DNA of 64,000 bases from Antedon bifida (GCA_963402885.1 OY727093.1:3906001-3970000); one strand, 5' to 3'. Positions 39,228 to 51,460 are shown, counted from the first letter of the stretch. Numbers and translations: made by a program. The notes: generated from the sequence alone by a model not told the origin.

Positions 39228-39405
39228 AGTAGAACCTCTATTAAGGGGACACATTCTGAATCAGGACCCAACCAGGTGCCTCTTTAACAGGGATTGGTCG
39301 TACTGTAAATGCTAAAATTTATATTTCCCCCAGCTCATTTCACAGGAAGTATCCACTTAAATGTGTTCACTCAATAGGGGTGTCCCACAGCAGATGTGCT
39401 ACTGT
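39228..39405. mobile_element. GGGGACAC-type element with TACAGTAGAACC ends
   Basis: It starts ACAGTAGAACCTCTATTAAG and GGGACAC, and ends CAATAGGGGTGTCCC, then GTGCTACTGTA. The ends are inverted copies about 175 bp apart. Of all members this best shows the complete element. Confidence 0.6.
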
Positions 39406-39628
39406 AATTCATTCATTCAGCCATATGCCATATTCTATTTGAATTCAATTTTGTAGGAAATGTCAAATGTCAAAGTTCAAATGTCACCAGCAAATCTGGC
39501 AAAAAACTCACAGATGATGAAATATTGGTGAGGAACGATTTCAAAACCAGAAACGGATAGAATGGGATGAAAAATATAGTTCTCAAATTTTAAAGCTCCA
39601 AAATTTCAGTTTTGAAAAATATAATAAA

Positions 39629-41222
39629 CAAACTAGAATTTAATTCGTCACTTTGACGAATTATAGGTGATCATTTTTATCATTTTACTGAAATTAATTT
39701 TTTTTTAAACATGCACGTACGTTAACATACGATCGGAAAATGTTGATGTATGCCATCCTATTATATGCTTATAGTGCTGAGTTGTGCCTATATGCCATAT
39801 ACAATATGTACAGTATATACTGTATATCTATATACAGTGTAGCATAGGTGAAATTACGGGACACACATGTTCTAATTTTTTGGCATGATGACGTTATCAA
39901 ACTAAACTTTAAGATGACAATTTCGAAAGATAATTAATTGAGCAAAAAAATATAAGATTTGGAAAAAAAATTGGCACCTAGAAGCGCTGTGCGCGCTCTT
40001 TGAATTGTGTATAACTTTGACGAAAAATATGAAAAAACTACTTTTTCACTTCAACTGGCCATATGTTAACGTCACAACATCCGATAGGCTTAATTTTTAT
40101 ATGAATTAATATCTAAATTTTATCAGCTTTCATAATAAATTATAATCATCAAGGTAACCTTTAATTCTGAAGAGCTGTAAGATATTCAAATTTACTGCGA
40201 AGGTGAAATTACACGGCCTACGTTATTCAAGTTTTTACGCGTGATGACGTCATTAAAATGAAGATAGTGTCAACTCATGATAAAGATAATTAATTAAGCA
40301 AGCACATACTGAAAGTTGTGCGAAATTCGAGCACACATAACCAAGATGCGCTCTGTTGAATGTGATAATCGACACAAAAAGATAACAAATCCTAATTTTT
40401 AAATTCAAGTGGCCATTTGATGACGTCAAAACATTTTGTACGTAAAATGTGTACATGAATTCATATCTACAACTCAATGGCTTCCAGAATAAGTTAAAAA
40501 AATCGGGGGTCATCTTGCATTCTCAAGAATTATTTTCATTTTAAAAAAGACCTATTTTTCACCATTTTCAGAACTTTTGTAAAATTAATGTGCGCATTTT
40601 GTCATTTTTAACGTGCTCGTATAGCGTTATTATTTTAAGTCGGAACTGACTCAAATTTGGTGAATGTACTAAGGATGGTGAGTAGAATGAGATTTGTAAA
40701 AAAAATTCATATTTTTTATGCTTTTTAAGTATCGCGCGCGCAAAAACGCATTTTTGCGCAGTAATTTTTTGAAACACGCAAATGGCCTAATTCATGCTCT
40801 AAATTGATCAAAACTTAATTTTGAGCGTTTTAAATTTTTAACGCGCGATATCACGCGCATGAACCTACGTGCGCGTGCGTTTTTATTTGCTAATATTTTT
40901 ACCCTTGATCTGAAGTTTACGTGTAGTGAATTTCATTAATATGTGATAATGAATTATGGAGATATGATTGATAATGTGATTTCGCAAAATGGCGTATAAA
41001 TGTCGTCACGGATGAGTGATCACGCTGGAAAGCTTATTAGGATTAAGTTATATTATTTGAAAGATATTCTGAAATTTTTGTAATCATTGACATTAAACTT
41101 TTTGAGATAATTGTTACACAAAATAGTGTACAGAAACAATAAAAAGAAAAAAAAAAATAATAATAAAGATTTTATACAATAACAATAGGTGATCATTTTA
41201 TTCTAAATGATCACCTAATAAT
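39629..41222. mobile_element. Unclassified repeat bounded by AGGTGATCATTT
   Basis: TATAGGTGATCATTTTTATC near 39663 and AAATGATCACCTAAT near 41207 are inverted, about 1.55 kb apart. A second copy (TAGGTGATCATTT near 41187) makes the right end a hairpin. The interior is unusually CpG-rich for this window (GCGCGCGCAAAAACGC near 40735). It contains two diverged tandem units beginning AGGTGAAATTAC (39847 and 40201), each followed by a GATGACGT block. Just outside the left end is the 9-bp-stem hairpin AATTCGTCACTTTGACGAAT, repeated at 42784. No coding domain seen. Confidence 0.45.
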
Positions 41223-41639
41223 AAGCGAAATAATATCTAATTAAAACAATGCTAGACTAAATGAGTTTATTTATTGGTTTATTAACTACAGATAAATGAG
41301 AAAACTGTGAAAGTATTATACAGTACTCATTTTCTTGGAGTAAATATCTAACTTCAATTTAAAATAATCTTTCACTTTCAAGAAATCATAATAATATAGA
41401 ATATAAAGTGTTGTGAAATTGATTTAGTTTTCATAATAATTAGATTGTAATACTTTAACACGTTGAAGTTCTTCAAGTTGCTTTCGTAGTCGTTTCCAAT
41501 CGTGCTGTGTTTTCAGATAAGCCTCTTCTGTGGGACTCAGCTGTTGAAATAAACAGAAACAAATTTAACAGATAAATTAATATGTGTGTGATCAACTCAG
41601 GTATAAGCTTAATTCATAATCAAGTTATTGATGAGTATA

Positions 41640-41850
41640 AGCCCACTCTTGAGTATAAGCCTAATCCTAAATAATATCCCACTATGAAATATAAGTCTAC
41701 TATAAGTATAAGCCTGTATACACCCAAGTACTAGTTCAGTGCTTAAGTAGGCTTATAAGCCCACTCTCAAACATGAGCACACTCTCAAACATGAGCACAC
41801 TCTCAAATATGAGCCCACTCTCAAATGTAAGTACACTTAATATAACACAC
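41640..41850. repeat. Minisatellite of AAGCCCACTCTCAAACATGA units
   Basis: Variants of the unit AGCCCACTCTCAAATATG, followed by AGTATAAGCC, are repeated about ten times with a period near 18-20 bp. Low-complexity, non-coding. Confidence 0.7.
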
Positions 41851-42446
41851 AATATAAATACTGTACACTTTTAAATATTAAAGCCCATTCTTGACTATAA
41901 ATAGGACTTCTCAAGTCACTCTGTATTAGTATTACTCTTATATATAAGCCCAATCTCTAGTATCTACTTTTGTTCCATTTTTATTATACAGTAATATAAT
42001 GGAGCCTACAAACATATTACACAATTTGATAAAATATTATATAAAACCTAATTTCTTTCTGGGCCCAAATGGCCTTGTAAAAACAGAATATTTTAATTTA
42101 TTAAACACGATGATATCGAACAAATGTGGAGAAATTCCAAATAGGTTAATGATACCAGATTACTGGAGACAGGAGCCAAATGGATACTTTAATGTAATTA
42201 AACTATATATCTAAAAGAACATTGCAGCTGGTAGAAATTATGTCACCAAAACTTGGGTTTATTAGTACATAATTGCTGGACAATGGATCATGTTCAGTTT
42301 GCATGTCAAATTATAGCATAGCAGTTAATTTAGTTTCAACAGTTAAAACAATGAGGCAAGTGTAGGGCTTTTCTCCTATAAACTCTGAAAGCAGTTTGGT
42401 TTTCACATGTGCATACATGGTATGTAAATGAATAAAAATAATACAG

Positions 42447-42535
42447 AGAACCCCTATTAAGCAGGTACCTTCGGGCAAAAACGTGTCCCTTTAAGAGGTG
42501 TCTCTAATTAGGAGTTGCCTATTATAGTGTATGAA
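42447..42535. repeat. GGGGACAC-type dispersed repeat
   Basis: GAACCCCTATTAAGCAGGTA, then ACGTGTCCCTTTAAGAGGTG. A short, diverged copy. Confidence 0.4.
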
Positions 42536-42654
42536 CATATATTGTGATCATTGGTGTGATGCTTGAATACACAAAAATGAGGAATTTAATAAGAAAATAA
42601 TAGATCTCCCTCTGAAATATTATGTCATATTAATCAATAATTTACTTTGTCCCT

Positions 42655-42735
42655 GAAAATGATTTGAACCAGTGACCTAGTCACAATTAAATACAGTAGT
42701 CAGTGTTTATAACCTTGACCACAGAACCACATTGT
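42655..42735 (-). repeat. tRNA-like SINE fragment
   Basis: Read on the minus strand it has TGTGGTCAAGG (A-box-like) and, about 50 bp later, CACTGGTTCAAATCA (B-box-like). Stem pairing of a true tRNA is not evident. It is probably a tRNA-derived SINE or a tRNA pseudogene. Confidence 0.4.
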
Positions 42736-42773
42736 TTTAGGCATATTTTTTAATAATGAATGATAAACTAAAT

Positions 42774-42800
42774 TTTAATTCGTCACTTTGACGAATCATC
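42774..42800. repeat. Second copy of the TTCGTCACTTTGACGAA hairpin
   Basis: ATTTTAATTCGTCACTTTGA, then CGAATCATC, has the same sequence and orientation as 39648-39670 and forms a 7- to 9-bp stem with a CTT loop. Three kilobases separate the copies. Confidence 0.5.
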
Positions 42801-43639
42801 CTGATCATTATAATTTAAGATAACTTTTCTGACATTTAATACAAAAAATAAATAAATTGGTAAAAGCAAATGAGAAGGGACTACAATTATAAGCTACCAT
42901 AACAAAAAATAGAGCTGTCTTGTTTCGATTTCAAATCAAATCACTCATAATTCATAAAAACTACAATTACTTCAAACATAATCCCCTGGGCTTTATATAT
43001 CCACTGCAATAAATCTACACACAAACCCAGGGACCGTTTAACCAACATGTGACCGCAGAATAAAAAACGGTTTTGGGCCTTGCGATATTGAGATTAAGCA
43101 AAAATTGTGGTTGTGAACTCAATGTCTCATGACATGGTGCGGACCTATTTTTGGAATTTAACCACGAGGTTCTGTCAAGGCTAATTAACGACAAGAGACA
43201 CTAATTCCCAACTAGATAGCCTCACAAGTCACTCAACAATCATACCTATCATCTCAACCTTCAATTTTTTTTAATCTTGAAGTTATCGCTATTAAGAAGA
43301 ATTTCTGACAAAAGATTATAATATTTTAATTACATATTTTAGAAACACCCTAAGTCAAGTTTGTTCAAGGTTAAAAGCACAACATTCAACATTTTATGCA
43401 AAAAAATACAAAATCATTTTAAAATTAAAATGTTCTATTATTATTTATATAAAAGTACATATAATGTAATATTTTATGTGAAATAAACCTGAAAAAAAAA
43501 AAAATTAATTAAATGCTTTTAGTTAATTTAAAGTTTATACTAGCAAGAAAGTTATCTCCAACAGTTTTATAATTTAATTAAAGATAGATATCGTATGCAT
43601 CAGAATGATCAAATACAGTATAGAAATGGAGATTTATTG

Positions 43640-44060
43640 GGAATGCAAATGAGAATTATAAAATATGCAAACGAGAAGACCGAATGATAATGATAATTAT
43701 GAAATATGCAAATGTACAGTGACTACTGTAGTAGAAAATGCGAATGATGAGGCATGCAAATGAAAAAGATCAGATATGCAAATAAGAATGGCCTACAATG
43801 AAAATTAGAATGACCTGGTATGCAAATGATAATGATCAAGTATGCAAATGAGACTGACCAGATGCAAAGAGAATGACCTGGTATGCAATATGATAATAAT
43901 CAAGTGTGCAAATGAGAATGACCTGGTATGCAATATGATAATGATCAAGTGTGCAAATGAGAATGACCTACTATGGAAATAAGAATGATCATTCGAAAAT
44001 GATAATAATCAGATATACAAATGAAAATAATCTGATAATGCAAATAAGAAAAATCAGGAA
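43640..44060. repeat. Minisatellite carrying ATGCAAAT octamers
   Basis: Units of about 22-45 bp, typically TATGCAAATGAGAATGACCT and GATAATGATCAAG. ATGCAAAT, the consensus octamer of POU-domain factors, or a one-base variant, occurs roughly ten times. The open frame 43951-44166 is produced by the array and is not a gene. Confidence 0.75.
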
Positions 44061-45348
44061 TGCGATGATAATTTATATACAAATTAAGCTAAATAAATTA
44101 CAAAGCAAAACAACAATAACTACTAAATTGATTTTACAGAATGCTAAATATATCCAATTTTGGTGATTAATTTTCACAAAGGAAATACGTAGAATGGTCA
44201 TAACTTTATGGCAACTGATAATAATCTTTATTTTTTTCACCTCAATTTAGTTAAACTTAATTGGTATGACGCATAACTGTTATCTAACAGATTAGAGGTA
44301 CAACTTTATTTCATGATACACACAGTAATTACAGTGCGTTTATTGTTTTCTATCAAAGTGATGGTCGAAAATGGTACAATCATTATTAATAATTGGATGC
44401 TCTAAATAAAACAATAATAATGTTTTATGATTATATAGGGATCATCAAACTTTAAATTCTATTACAGTTACTGCAGTAACTGTTGGTTTACTCTTGCTTA
44501 AATTTTTATTAGGATAATCATGCACACAATACAATACAATGACTCCTTGATAAACTTCTACACTAAATAAAACTAAAATCTTTACTTATACATTTTTGCA
44601 TTAAAACATGTCATTTTTTTTTTATTGAACCATGTTTCATGAGGGTAGCCCATCCAGCAAAAATGAAACTATTGAAGTAGAAAATTACATACAGCACTGC
44701 ACTATTATGATGACGAATATTATACATCTGTACGTAATATATTCGTCAATGGCGCGCATGTTATCAGATTAGTGACAATTTATAAAGAAGCACGTGAACG
44801 TTGAATAGATTAGCTGATCACTGGTGTGAGCCCGACTGCTGTACCATATCAGCAACACTACAACTTCACATGACCTAGACTAAGTAACAGGTGGATAGAT
44901 ACCTTGAACTACTCAATCTCACAAATAATAACATTAAAATTATATGACAAATTCATATTAGTAAAAGTATAGAATTGGAGTTGAAGACTGATAGCATCAA
45001 GAAATTGAGAAAGAACATATAGGCCTATAGTTTTGATAATAGTATTATCAATGGCAATTTGAAACTATGTAACAGTAATTTAATTTTGTGTATAGATATA
45101 TTGTAACAATTAGTTTTATTGCGAGATAATGTCTTTCATTATCATTCCTTGTTAATTTTTCTTATCTGAATTAAAGTTAAAGTTTAAGTATCAAAGGTAC
45201 AGTACAGTATGTACAGTTGATAAGGCCAACAGAGTTTGTCTCTCTTGTTTGCAGAACAAATTAGTAAAGTAATTCAATTCAATAAAATTTATTATCCCAA
45301 ACCCCAAGGAAATTCATTTGGTTGTGGTAATAAAAATATTCATAAATA

Positions 45349-45739
45349 CGGTGGCCCACAACTGTCACGCACAGTATATAAATCATATTCACACAATTAA
45401 AGAAGAATCACACAATTAAAGAAGGAATCACACAATTAAAGAAGAAATTGCACAATTAAAGAAGAAATCGCATATAAACAAAAGAAAGCATGAAAATATA
45501 AAACGAAATGCACAAATAAAGAAGAAACGCGCAATTAAAGAAGAGCTTCGCACAATTAAAGAAGTCCGCAACAAATTCGAAAGCTCCTCGCACAATTAAA
45601 GAAGTCCGCAACAAATTCGAAAGCTCCTCGCACAATTAAAGAAGTCCGCAACAAAATCAAAAGCTCCTCGCACAATTAAAGAAGTCCGCAACAAATTCGA
45701 AAGTACCTCGCACAATTAAAGAAGTCCGCAACAAATTCA
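45349..45739 (+). repeat. Left terminal inverted repeat with subterminal arrays
   Basis: After CGGTGGCCCACAACTGTCAC comes a TATATAAATC box (about 45374). Then come about eleven copies of CACAATTAAAGAAG, first every 20 bp, then as four full 40-bp units (starts 45549, 45589, 45629, 45669) plus a partial one. The 40-bp unit adds TCCGCAACAAATTCGAAAGC. The right TIR has the same order in reverse. Such dense repeats are typical transposase-binding sites; that role is inference. Confidence 0.9.
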
Positions 45740-45805
45740 ATTCCTCACTACTGCAAACGCACAAATTCAATTCCTCACCGCAGCAGACGCACGTGTTCAA
45801 CTGAG

Positions 45806-48800
45806 ATGATGTTTTTTTGTCAAGCTTGTGGTAAACATAGGCCTATTCAGCACAAATTTTGTGCCAATTGTGGGACCAGTATTTTTGGTAAGTTTTATTA
45901 AGTAATATTTATTTGAGGGATATGTTCCAGTGGGTTGCCTTTTTACTAGGTGGTAGGTAGGCCCTAATGCCGGGGGAAGGTAGGTTTGCATGGCATGGAT
46001 GGATCATGGCTCCATGCATGGATCTAAACGGGCTAGAAGATAAGCCTGTTGCTATAAAAGCCCAATACAGACCTACCATATACAGGTACGTCTCCCTCCA
46101 ATTAAAGACCCCTCTAATCAGGGAGGTATAAGCTCCCTGCTCTAATTAAAAACTCCCTCCAATTAAAGATAGGGATACCGAGAGCTGACTCCATTTTCAT
46201 TACCACGATTAAACAGCGCGCACGTTACTACGCGCGCAATGTCATTGACGCGGTGTTTTTTTTACTTTGGTAAACACTTTTTATTAGGTAATTATTTTGA
46301 AAATAAATTAATTATGAAAATATCCTTTTGAGTAAATATTTATTTACCTATTATTCTATAAGATCAAGTATTTTTTATTTCCATTTCATTCAACCAAAAA
46401 TGTGAATATAAGTGGTTAAAAAAGATTATTAATATCGCCTAGCGCCTATAGCTTTTACTACGAAACCCTCGGAAGGCTCAATGACCTACCATTTTCAACC
46501 TTATTTTTTTAGTTCTCTAGAGATATCGAAGTCGCATATTAAGGGGACACTTTCCTTTCAAACGAGGGGATATAGGGCCTAATTAATATTTTAACACACG
46601 ACCAACCCCTATTTATATTCCATTCTGGTTATATATATACATATACATGTACATATACATATTCATGTAATACAAAAAGGATCTCGGTGTCAAGTCTTTG
46701 ACTTTCCAGTCCGACATTGTCCAATTAAATGTAAAATGTTATGACATTTTTCATTGGCCAGGCCTAATTGTTACCCCACTTCGTATCACCAACATTGTCA
46801 ATTTTGGCCCTAATTAGTAATATATTAAAGATGTATAGTCCCTTGAAACAGTACAAATAAAGATCAATCAATTTCAATTTTGAATAGACCATAAATATAG
46901 TTATATGAAAGTTATACACTTTACGTCTAAAAATCGAGCGAAAAAACAAACAGTTTACATAAATACGGGTAAATTAGTGTGATTATATTTCGTCCTAATA
47001 ATGCTACTCCGTAAACCGTTAAAACAGAGATTTTTTAAAAAATGTAAAAACAATGCATTACTATAGAGAATCGCTGTACAAAATAAACGCGTAGAGCCAG
47101 CCAGAGCCGTTAAATTGAATGGATTAAAGCTATTTTTTTTTGGTTTAAAATCATCAAAATAATGTTATTATTGTTTTAACAAAAACCTTTAAACAAATTG
47201 ATTCAATCCATTCAAAGTCGCAACTCTTTATGGCTCTGGGTTTGTTGATGTACTACGCATGCGCATGTACGTGTGAACAGATTGTATAATTAGGGCGTTA
47301 TAACGCCCTAATTACGGCGTTATAATGCCCTAATACGGCGTTATAACGCCGTATTTTTATAAAATAATTTTTTTCTTTGGCGGAAATCAGCCACCGTACG
47401 GATCACTGGCCACGTTCGCCGACAATGAAGAAATACGTTTCCGTGATCGCTTGATGAATGTTGACCAACCATAGGCCTATAAATGGATTTAAAAGGATGG
47501 AATTCTAAAATAGGCATTACTTCCTCAGCCACATATGATCATTATGTGGCCCTTCATCATCCCACTGCTAAAACAGACCGGGACCAACTTGCCCAAGTTA
47601 TTTTCTCGACGGTATAACATTTCCCTGGCTGCAGTCGAGGCCTCATCCTCCTAGCCTAAGCCTAGGGTCGGATACCCGCCCTAACTTATTTCAACCTTCT
47701 TTCTATTTGTATTGTATAGGCCAAGGCATATGGAATTCAATTTAAAGTAACTATAGGCCTATTGTGTTTAAGTGTTCGATTGATTTATCAGAGTATTATA
47801 CCAGGCCTACTAGGAGTTTATACGAGTCGCATTCAAGTTAAGTTTTCGCCGTCGACGATATCGGCAGCAAAAGTGTTGTGTTTGCATAATTCATGAGCAA
47901 CGCATTGCAAGTCGGAATATGTTTTACTTAAATTCCGCTTGAGAAACGCTGTCTGTCAGACAGTTATTTTTTTTAGAAATTAGTCTGTATCTCTTTTTTT
48001 CAAGCTATTTTTTGGTGAAAGTTAATAACTATTATGATATTTCAAAACGGCAAATTTCATTTCAAAATCTATTTTTTACCATTTTTAAAATTTATTCAAA
48101 GGGACAATACATCTTTAAGGTTGGTTCAAAACTGCCGCAACGTACGCAACGCAACGTAAGGACTGCTCTTCCGACAATATCGTTACAAAGTACATACGGT
48201 TCCCACTTGGGTCTCATGCGAACGGAACGCAGTCATTTCCGCGGGAACATACCTCTTGCGTGCACTTGATACCTTGCGTCTCGTCATTGCGTTGTGTCCT
48301 AGTGGGGACCAAGCTTTATGATGATTGAAATTCCCTTGTCCCTTTGAAAAATGACTTGCACAGGATTTCAAATTGCAACGCAGCACCCTGATTCACAATT
48401 TCCCAATATCATCATCTTTCCATTGTTTGTATGTCATTTCAAAAACTTGCTCATACAATTGTTTTTTTTTATTTTAATCTTAAATGTATACTGTATGCCT
48501 ACTTTGAAATTGCATGAAAAGTATTGTTACAGTATATTAATTAATTAACTCTAATGATGGTTACTCATTTTCAATTAAAATAAAAGAAGAAGAATCTATG
48601 TTTATCATTTTCACTTTGTTGATTTGTTTTTTCAAGAACACGCTAAGTCTCCCATGGGATATCCCTATTAAGGGGACACTATTGGTGTGGTTGAGTTTTT
48701 GATGTTCATGGAAATTGATCCAGGCTAGTTATTCATATCATAGACTTTACTGCCTTACTGCAATCGCTGTATAAATCACCTACGGTACTACTTCATAACA

Positions 48801-50938
48801 TTTGTTGTATTATTATGTAATGTTTTTTTGCAGATCTTGACAAGCCAACTACTAGTACAACACCAGATATACCACCATCATCAAGTTTCATGCCTACAGG
48901 TAATTAGACAAAAAATAGGATCAGGCATACTGTAAGGCTATTGAAGAAGACGACGACGACATTAAAAAAAATGCGAAACCTCACTATTAGTAGTTAAAAC
49001 ACTGTTACTTAATTTTGAATTACTGTAGCCTACCCGTAACTGGTTTTAAATTTTTATTTTTTAGGTAGTGGCCCAATTAAATCTTTTGAATCATACAGAA
49101 AAGGTAAAGGCAGAGAGTGGAAAACAAGAGTGACCAAGAAAAAAGATGATAAAGATAGAGACCAAGATGTTGTTATCACGCTTGGTCTTCTTGAATGGTC
49201 AGCGCAAGGATTATGCCTAAAACAAAAGCGTGGTCAACGATTGGCATTGAGAGTGAGCACAAAGGATTCTTACAAGACAATCCTTGACAAAGCAGAGAAG
49301 AAATGGAAAGACTACAATTGTGATTCATACACTGAAACAGAGTACATTCTTGCATACAGTAATGGTAAATGTGCACAGTTTATGCCAGGGACATTTCAGT
49401 TTTTTGACTTGAAGAAGTACAGAGAAGAGGTGGGAAAGGAATTCAAGCGTATAGTGTTCTATCTGTGCACTCTGGAAGACCATCTCTTGGCAGAAAAGAA
49501 GGATATTGATAGTGAACACGATTCTGAACCTCTCACTAAGCAGATGAGAGTATTTGATGAATTTGATATCACTACCTTTGATGATAATGCATTTACAGCA
49601 GAGTCATTGCTAAGCAACGTACAACCACAACATACAGCCACTGAGAACAATCACAGCTCTACAGCAATATCCACAGAAACCACAAATCCACCAGTAGCAA
49701 CAAACGAGCAAGTGATAAATACATCATGCACAGAAGTTGAAGAATTTGACAGGAAAGAATTGTCATTCAAAGAGAAACTGGAAAACATTGGAAAGGCATT
49801 TCAAGACAGTGGTGATCCGGAAATTCTATCTGTACGTCGAAGGAAGCTCTGGCAGGACACTGCTCAAAAACTTGGTCGTCTTTATGCGAATTGCATAAAA
49901 CCATTCAGTGTGTCATTCATTGGAGAAGCTGGTATTGATGCCGGGGGCCCGAAAAGAGAATTCTTTTCTTTACTTTTTGATGACTGCAAAAAGCATCTCT
50001 TCGCTACTGGTGATGGTAGCAGTTTCACCTTACTCCATGATGTTGAGAAGATGAGAAAGGGGGAATTTCAGCTACTTGGTAACATGATTTCTATTGCACT
50101 GCTGTATGAATGTGCAGGGCCACGTTGCTTCACCCCCTCATTGACTGCATGCTTACTGAATGGTCCAGAAATTCGACCAACCATTCAGGAGATTCCCGAT
50201 TTCGAAATTCAGGAGAGATTAAGATCTTTAATGGCAGCAAAAGATGATGAGGAATTTCAGGGTATGATGTCAACCTTTGAAGAAAGGTTTTCCTTTGGTG
50301 TGACCCGGTTCAAGGTTCCCTTTTCTGAAAGGGAAGATATGACCAGAAATATTGCCCAGCATTTTTGTATTTCCGCTTGCAATGAAGAAATACAAGAGGT
50401 TCGAAGAGGAATGGAGGTTATCGGGGTGCTTAAGGTTTTAGAAGAGCATTATGAGGAAAGTAAACATGAGTTCCTTCTGTCAGAAATTCAGAAAGCTTCA
50501 AGTATTCTCGGTATATTTACCAGCATAGAATACACACATGTGAAAGAAGGGGATTCGCTTGATAGGGGGAAAAGAGATTTGGAAGAAGACATATTTTATA
50601 ACTTCACAAACTGCATGGAGACTCTACAGCACGAGGGTACAATGGAATTACCCCTTATCATCCTTGAAGATGATGGCTCTGAGAGGGAAATTAACACTGT
50701 AATTACTTTGCAGGAAGTAACAAGATTTGTCACAGGATCAAAATATGTAACGGCGTCATTAGAGGGCAAAGGCACGATTTGCTTCGACCACTTGAAAAGA
50801 AGTGGCACACTCATGGTCAACACATGCAACATTGTATTGACTTTTCCTGTTTTGGAGAAATACTATGGATCTCCAGATGTTTTTATTAAGAGTTTCTTTG
50901 AAGATATGCGTTCAGATTCTGGCTTTGGTATGGTATAG
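45806..50938 (+). CDS. Transposon-encoded zinc-ribbon HECT E3 ubiquitin ligase
   Basis: Exons 45806-45887, 48834-48899 and 49065-50938 join in phase to 673 residues. Exon 1, starting directly inside the left TIR, encodes a zinc ribbon (Cys 5, 8, 19, 22; CX2CX10CX2C). Exon 2 is a short Ser/Thr/Pro linker. Exon 3 has an N-terminal domain of unknown function (about 85-190), an acidic linker and a HECT domain (about 300-673). Visible HECT hallmarks are GEAGIDAGGPKREFF (from 336) and VNTCNIVLTFP, whose Cys637 aligns with the thioester-forming cysteine. HECT ligases take ubiquitin from an E2 onto this cysteine, then pass it to a substrate. The domain recalls G2E3-like HECT proteins found in many copies in animal genomes. 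Two ATGs open exon 1 (45806, 45809); the first is used. A poly(A) signal (AATAAA) is at 51368. The role in transposition is unknown. Confidence 0.88.
46086..46172. repeat. CTCCCTCCAATTAAAGA repeat (inverted copy at 54045-54122)
   Basis: TACAGGTACGTCTCCCTCCA, then ATTAAAGACC, occurs here. Its reverse complement (GGTCTTTAATTGGAGGGAGA and CCTGTA) lies at about 54100-54125. Both copies are inside the mobile element at mirrored places, so they may belong to its subterminal structure or to a separate short repeat family. Confidence 0.4.
46825..48118. mobile_element. 1.3-kb element of the TTAAAGATGTATTGTCCCC family
   Basis: The left end TTAAAGATGTATAGTCCC and right end GGGACAATACATCTTTAA have TTAA at each border, 1.29 kb apart. 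The interior is longer than in the 340-bp copies and includes hairpins at 47291-47352. It lies in intron 1 of the HECT gene. It could be one long member or two copies that lost their facing ends. Confidence 0.5.
47291..47352. repeat. Perfect palindromes GGGCGTTATAACGCCC and GGCGTTATAACGCC
   Basis: TAGGGCGTTATAACGCCCTA (47291-47310) is a perfect 20-bp palindrome. ACGGCGTTATAACGCCGT (47335-47352) is a perfect 18-bp one. A partly matching block (ACGGCGTTATAATGCCCT) lies between them. Confidence 0.8.
48655..48690. repeat. GGGGACAC-type fragment
   Basis: GGATATCCCTATTAAGGGGA, then CACTATTGG. A fragment only, in intron 1 of the HECT gene. Confidence 0.35.
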
Positions 50939-51367
50939 CATGTTACATAACATTTGTTACACATCAACACATTTATTTTACATCATATAGTATTAACATA
51001 GTATAACATGTGATAATTAATAACAATCATTACATATCATAACCATTTTGATGATTATTATTACATATAACAGTTTTTATCGTATTCAAACTAAATTAAG
51101 CTTGAGTCGTTCTGTGACAAAACGACGTAACTTGGAATCAGTTTCTGAGAAAATGTATACAGTCATGTGATAATCAACATTTCAAAATTTAAATATAAGT
51201 ATAAGTAGTAAAGTAAAGTGATATGTCCTTTTTACAGTAACAGACAGTTATTACACTACCGTATTAGAAAAACATTGTAAAAATAATTGGAGGCCAATTT
51301 CACTGCTAAATTTATGACTACAAAATTGCTTCTAAAGTGTTGTCCTCTATAGTCAGTCAGTAGGCCT

Positions 51368-51373
51368 AATAAA
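51368..51373 (+). terminator. Probable poly(A) signal of the HECT gene
   Basis: AATAAA, 430 bp after the HECT stop codon. Chosen as the first clear canonical hexamer noted downstream. Confidence 0.4.
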
Positions 51374-51460
51374 GAGTTTTGTTTTCATTTATTACGTATA
51401 CAACGATTTCCCAACGTGTCTGTCTTTATGATGTGCTTCCATTTTCTGTTTCTTTAGGCT

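Larger units (their letters stand above)
39186..45348. other. Large intron of the VPS9-like gene, part left of the mobile element
   Basis: Non-coding. It holds repeats listed separately: 39228-39405, about 39629-41222, 41640-41850, 42447-42535, 42655-42735, 42774-42800 and 43640-44060. The open frames at 40253-40777 (minus) and 41999-42214 (plus) have no recognisable domain. Confidence 0.6.

Noticed and set aside
40253-40777. Two minus-strand open frames of 69-86 codons
   Set aside because: They fall in the unclassified CpG-rich repeat, with no recognisable domain or splice context.
48012-48548. Small plus- and minus-strand frames before the HECT exon 2
   Set aside because: They lie in intron 1 of the HECT gene and in a MITE end; no domain or phase support.
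45806-50938. Host orthologue of G2E3
   Set aside because: G2E3 carries PHD/RING-type fingers upstream of its HECT domain; this protein has only a short zinc ribbon, begins at the edge of a TIR and lies within a mobile element.
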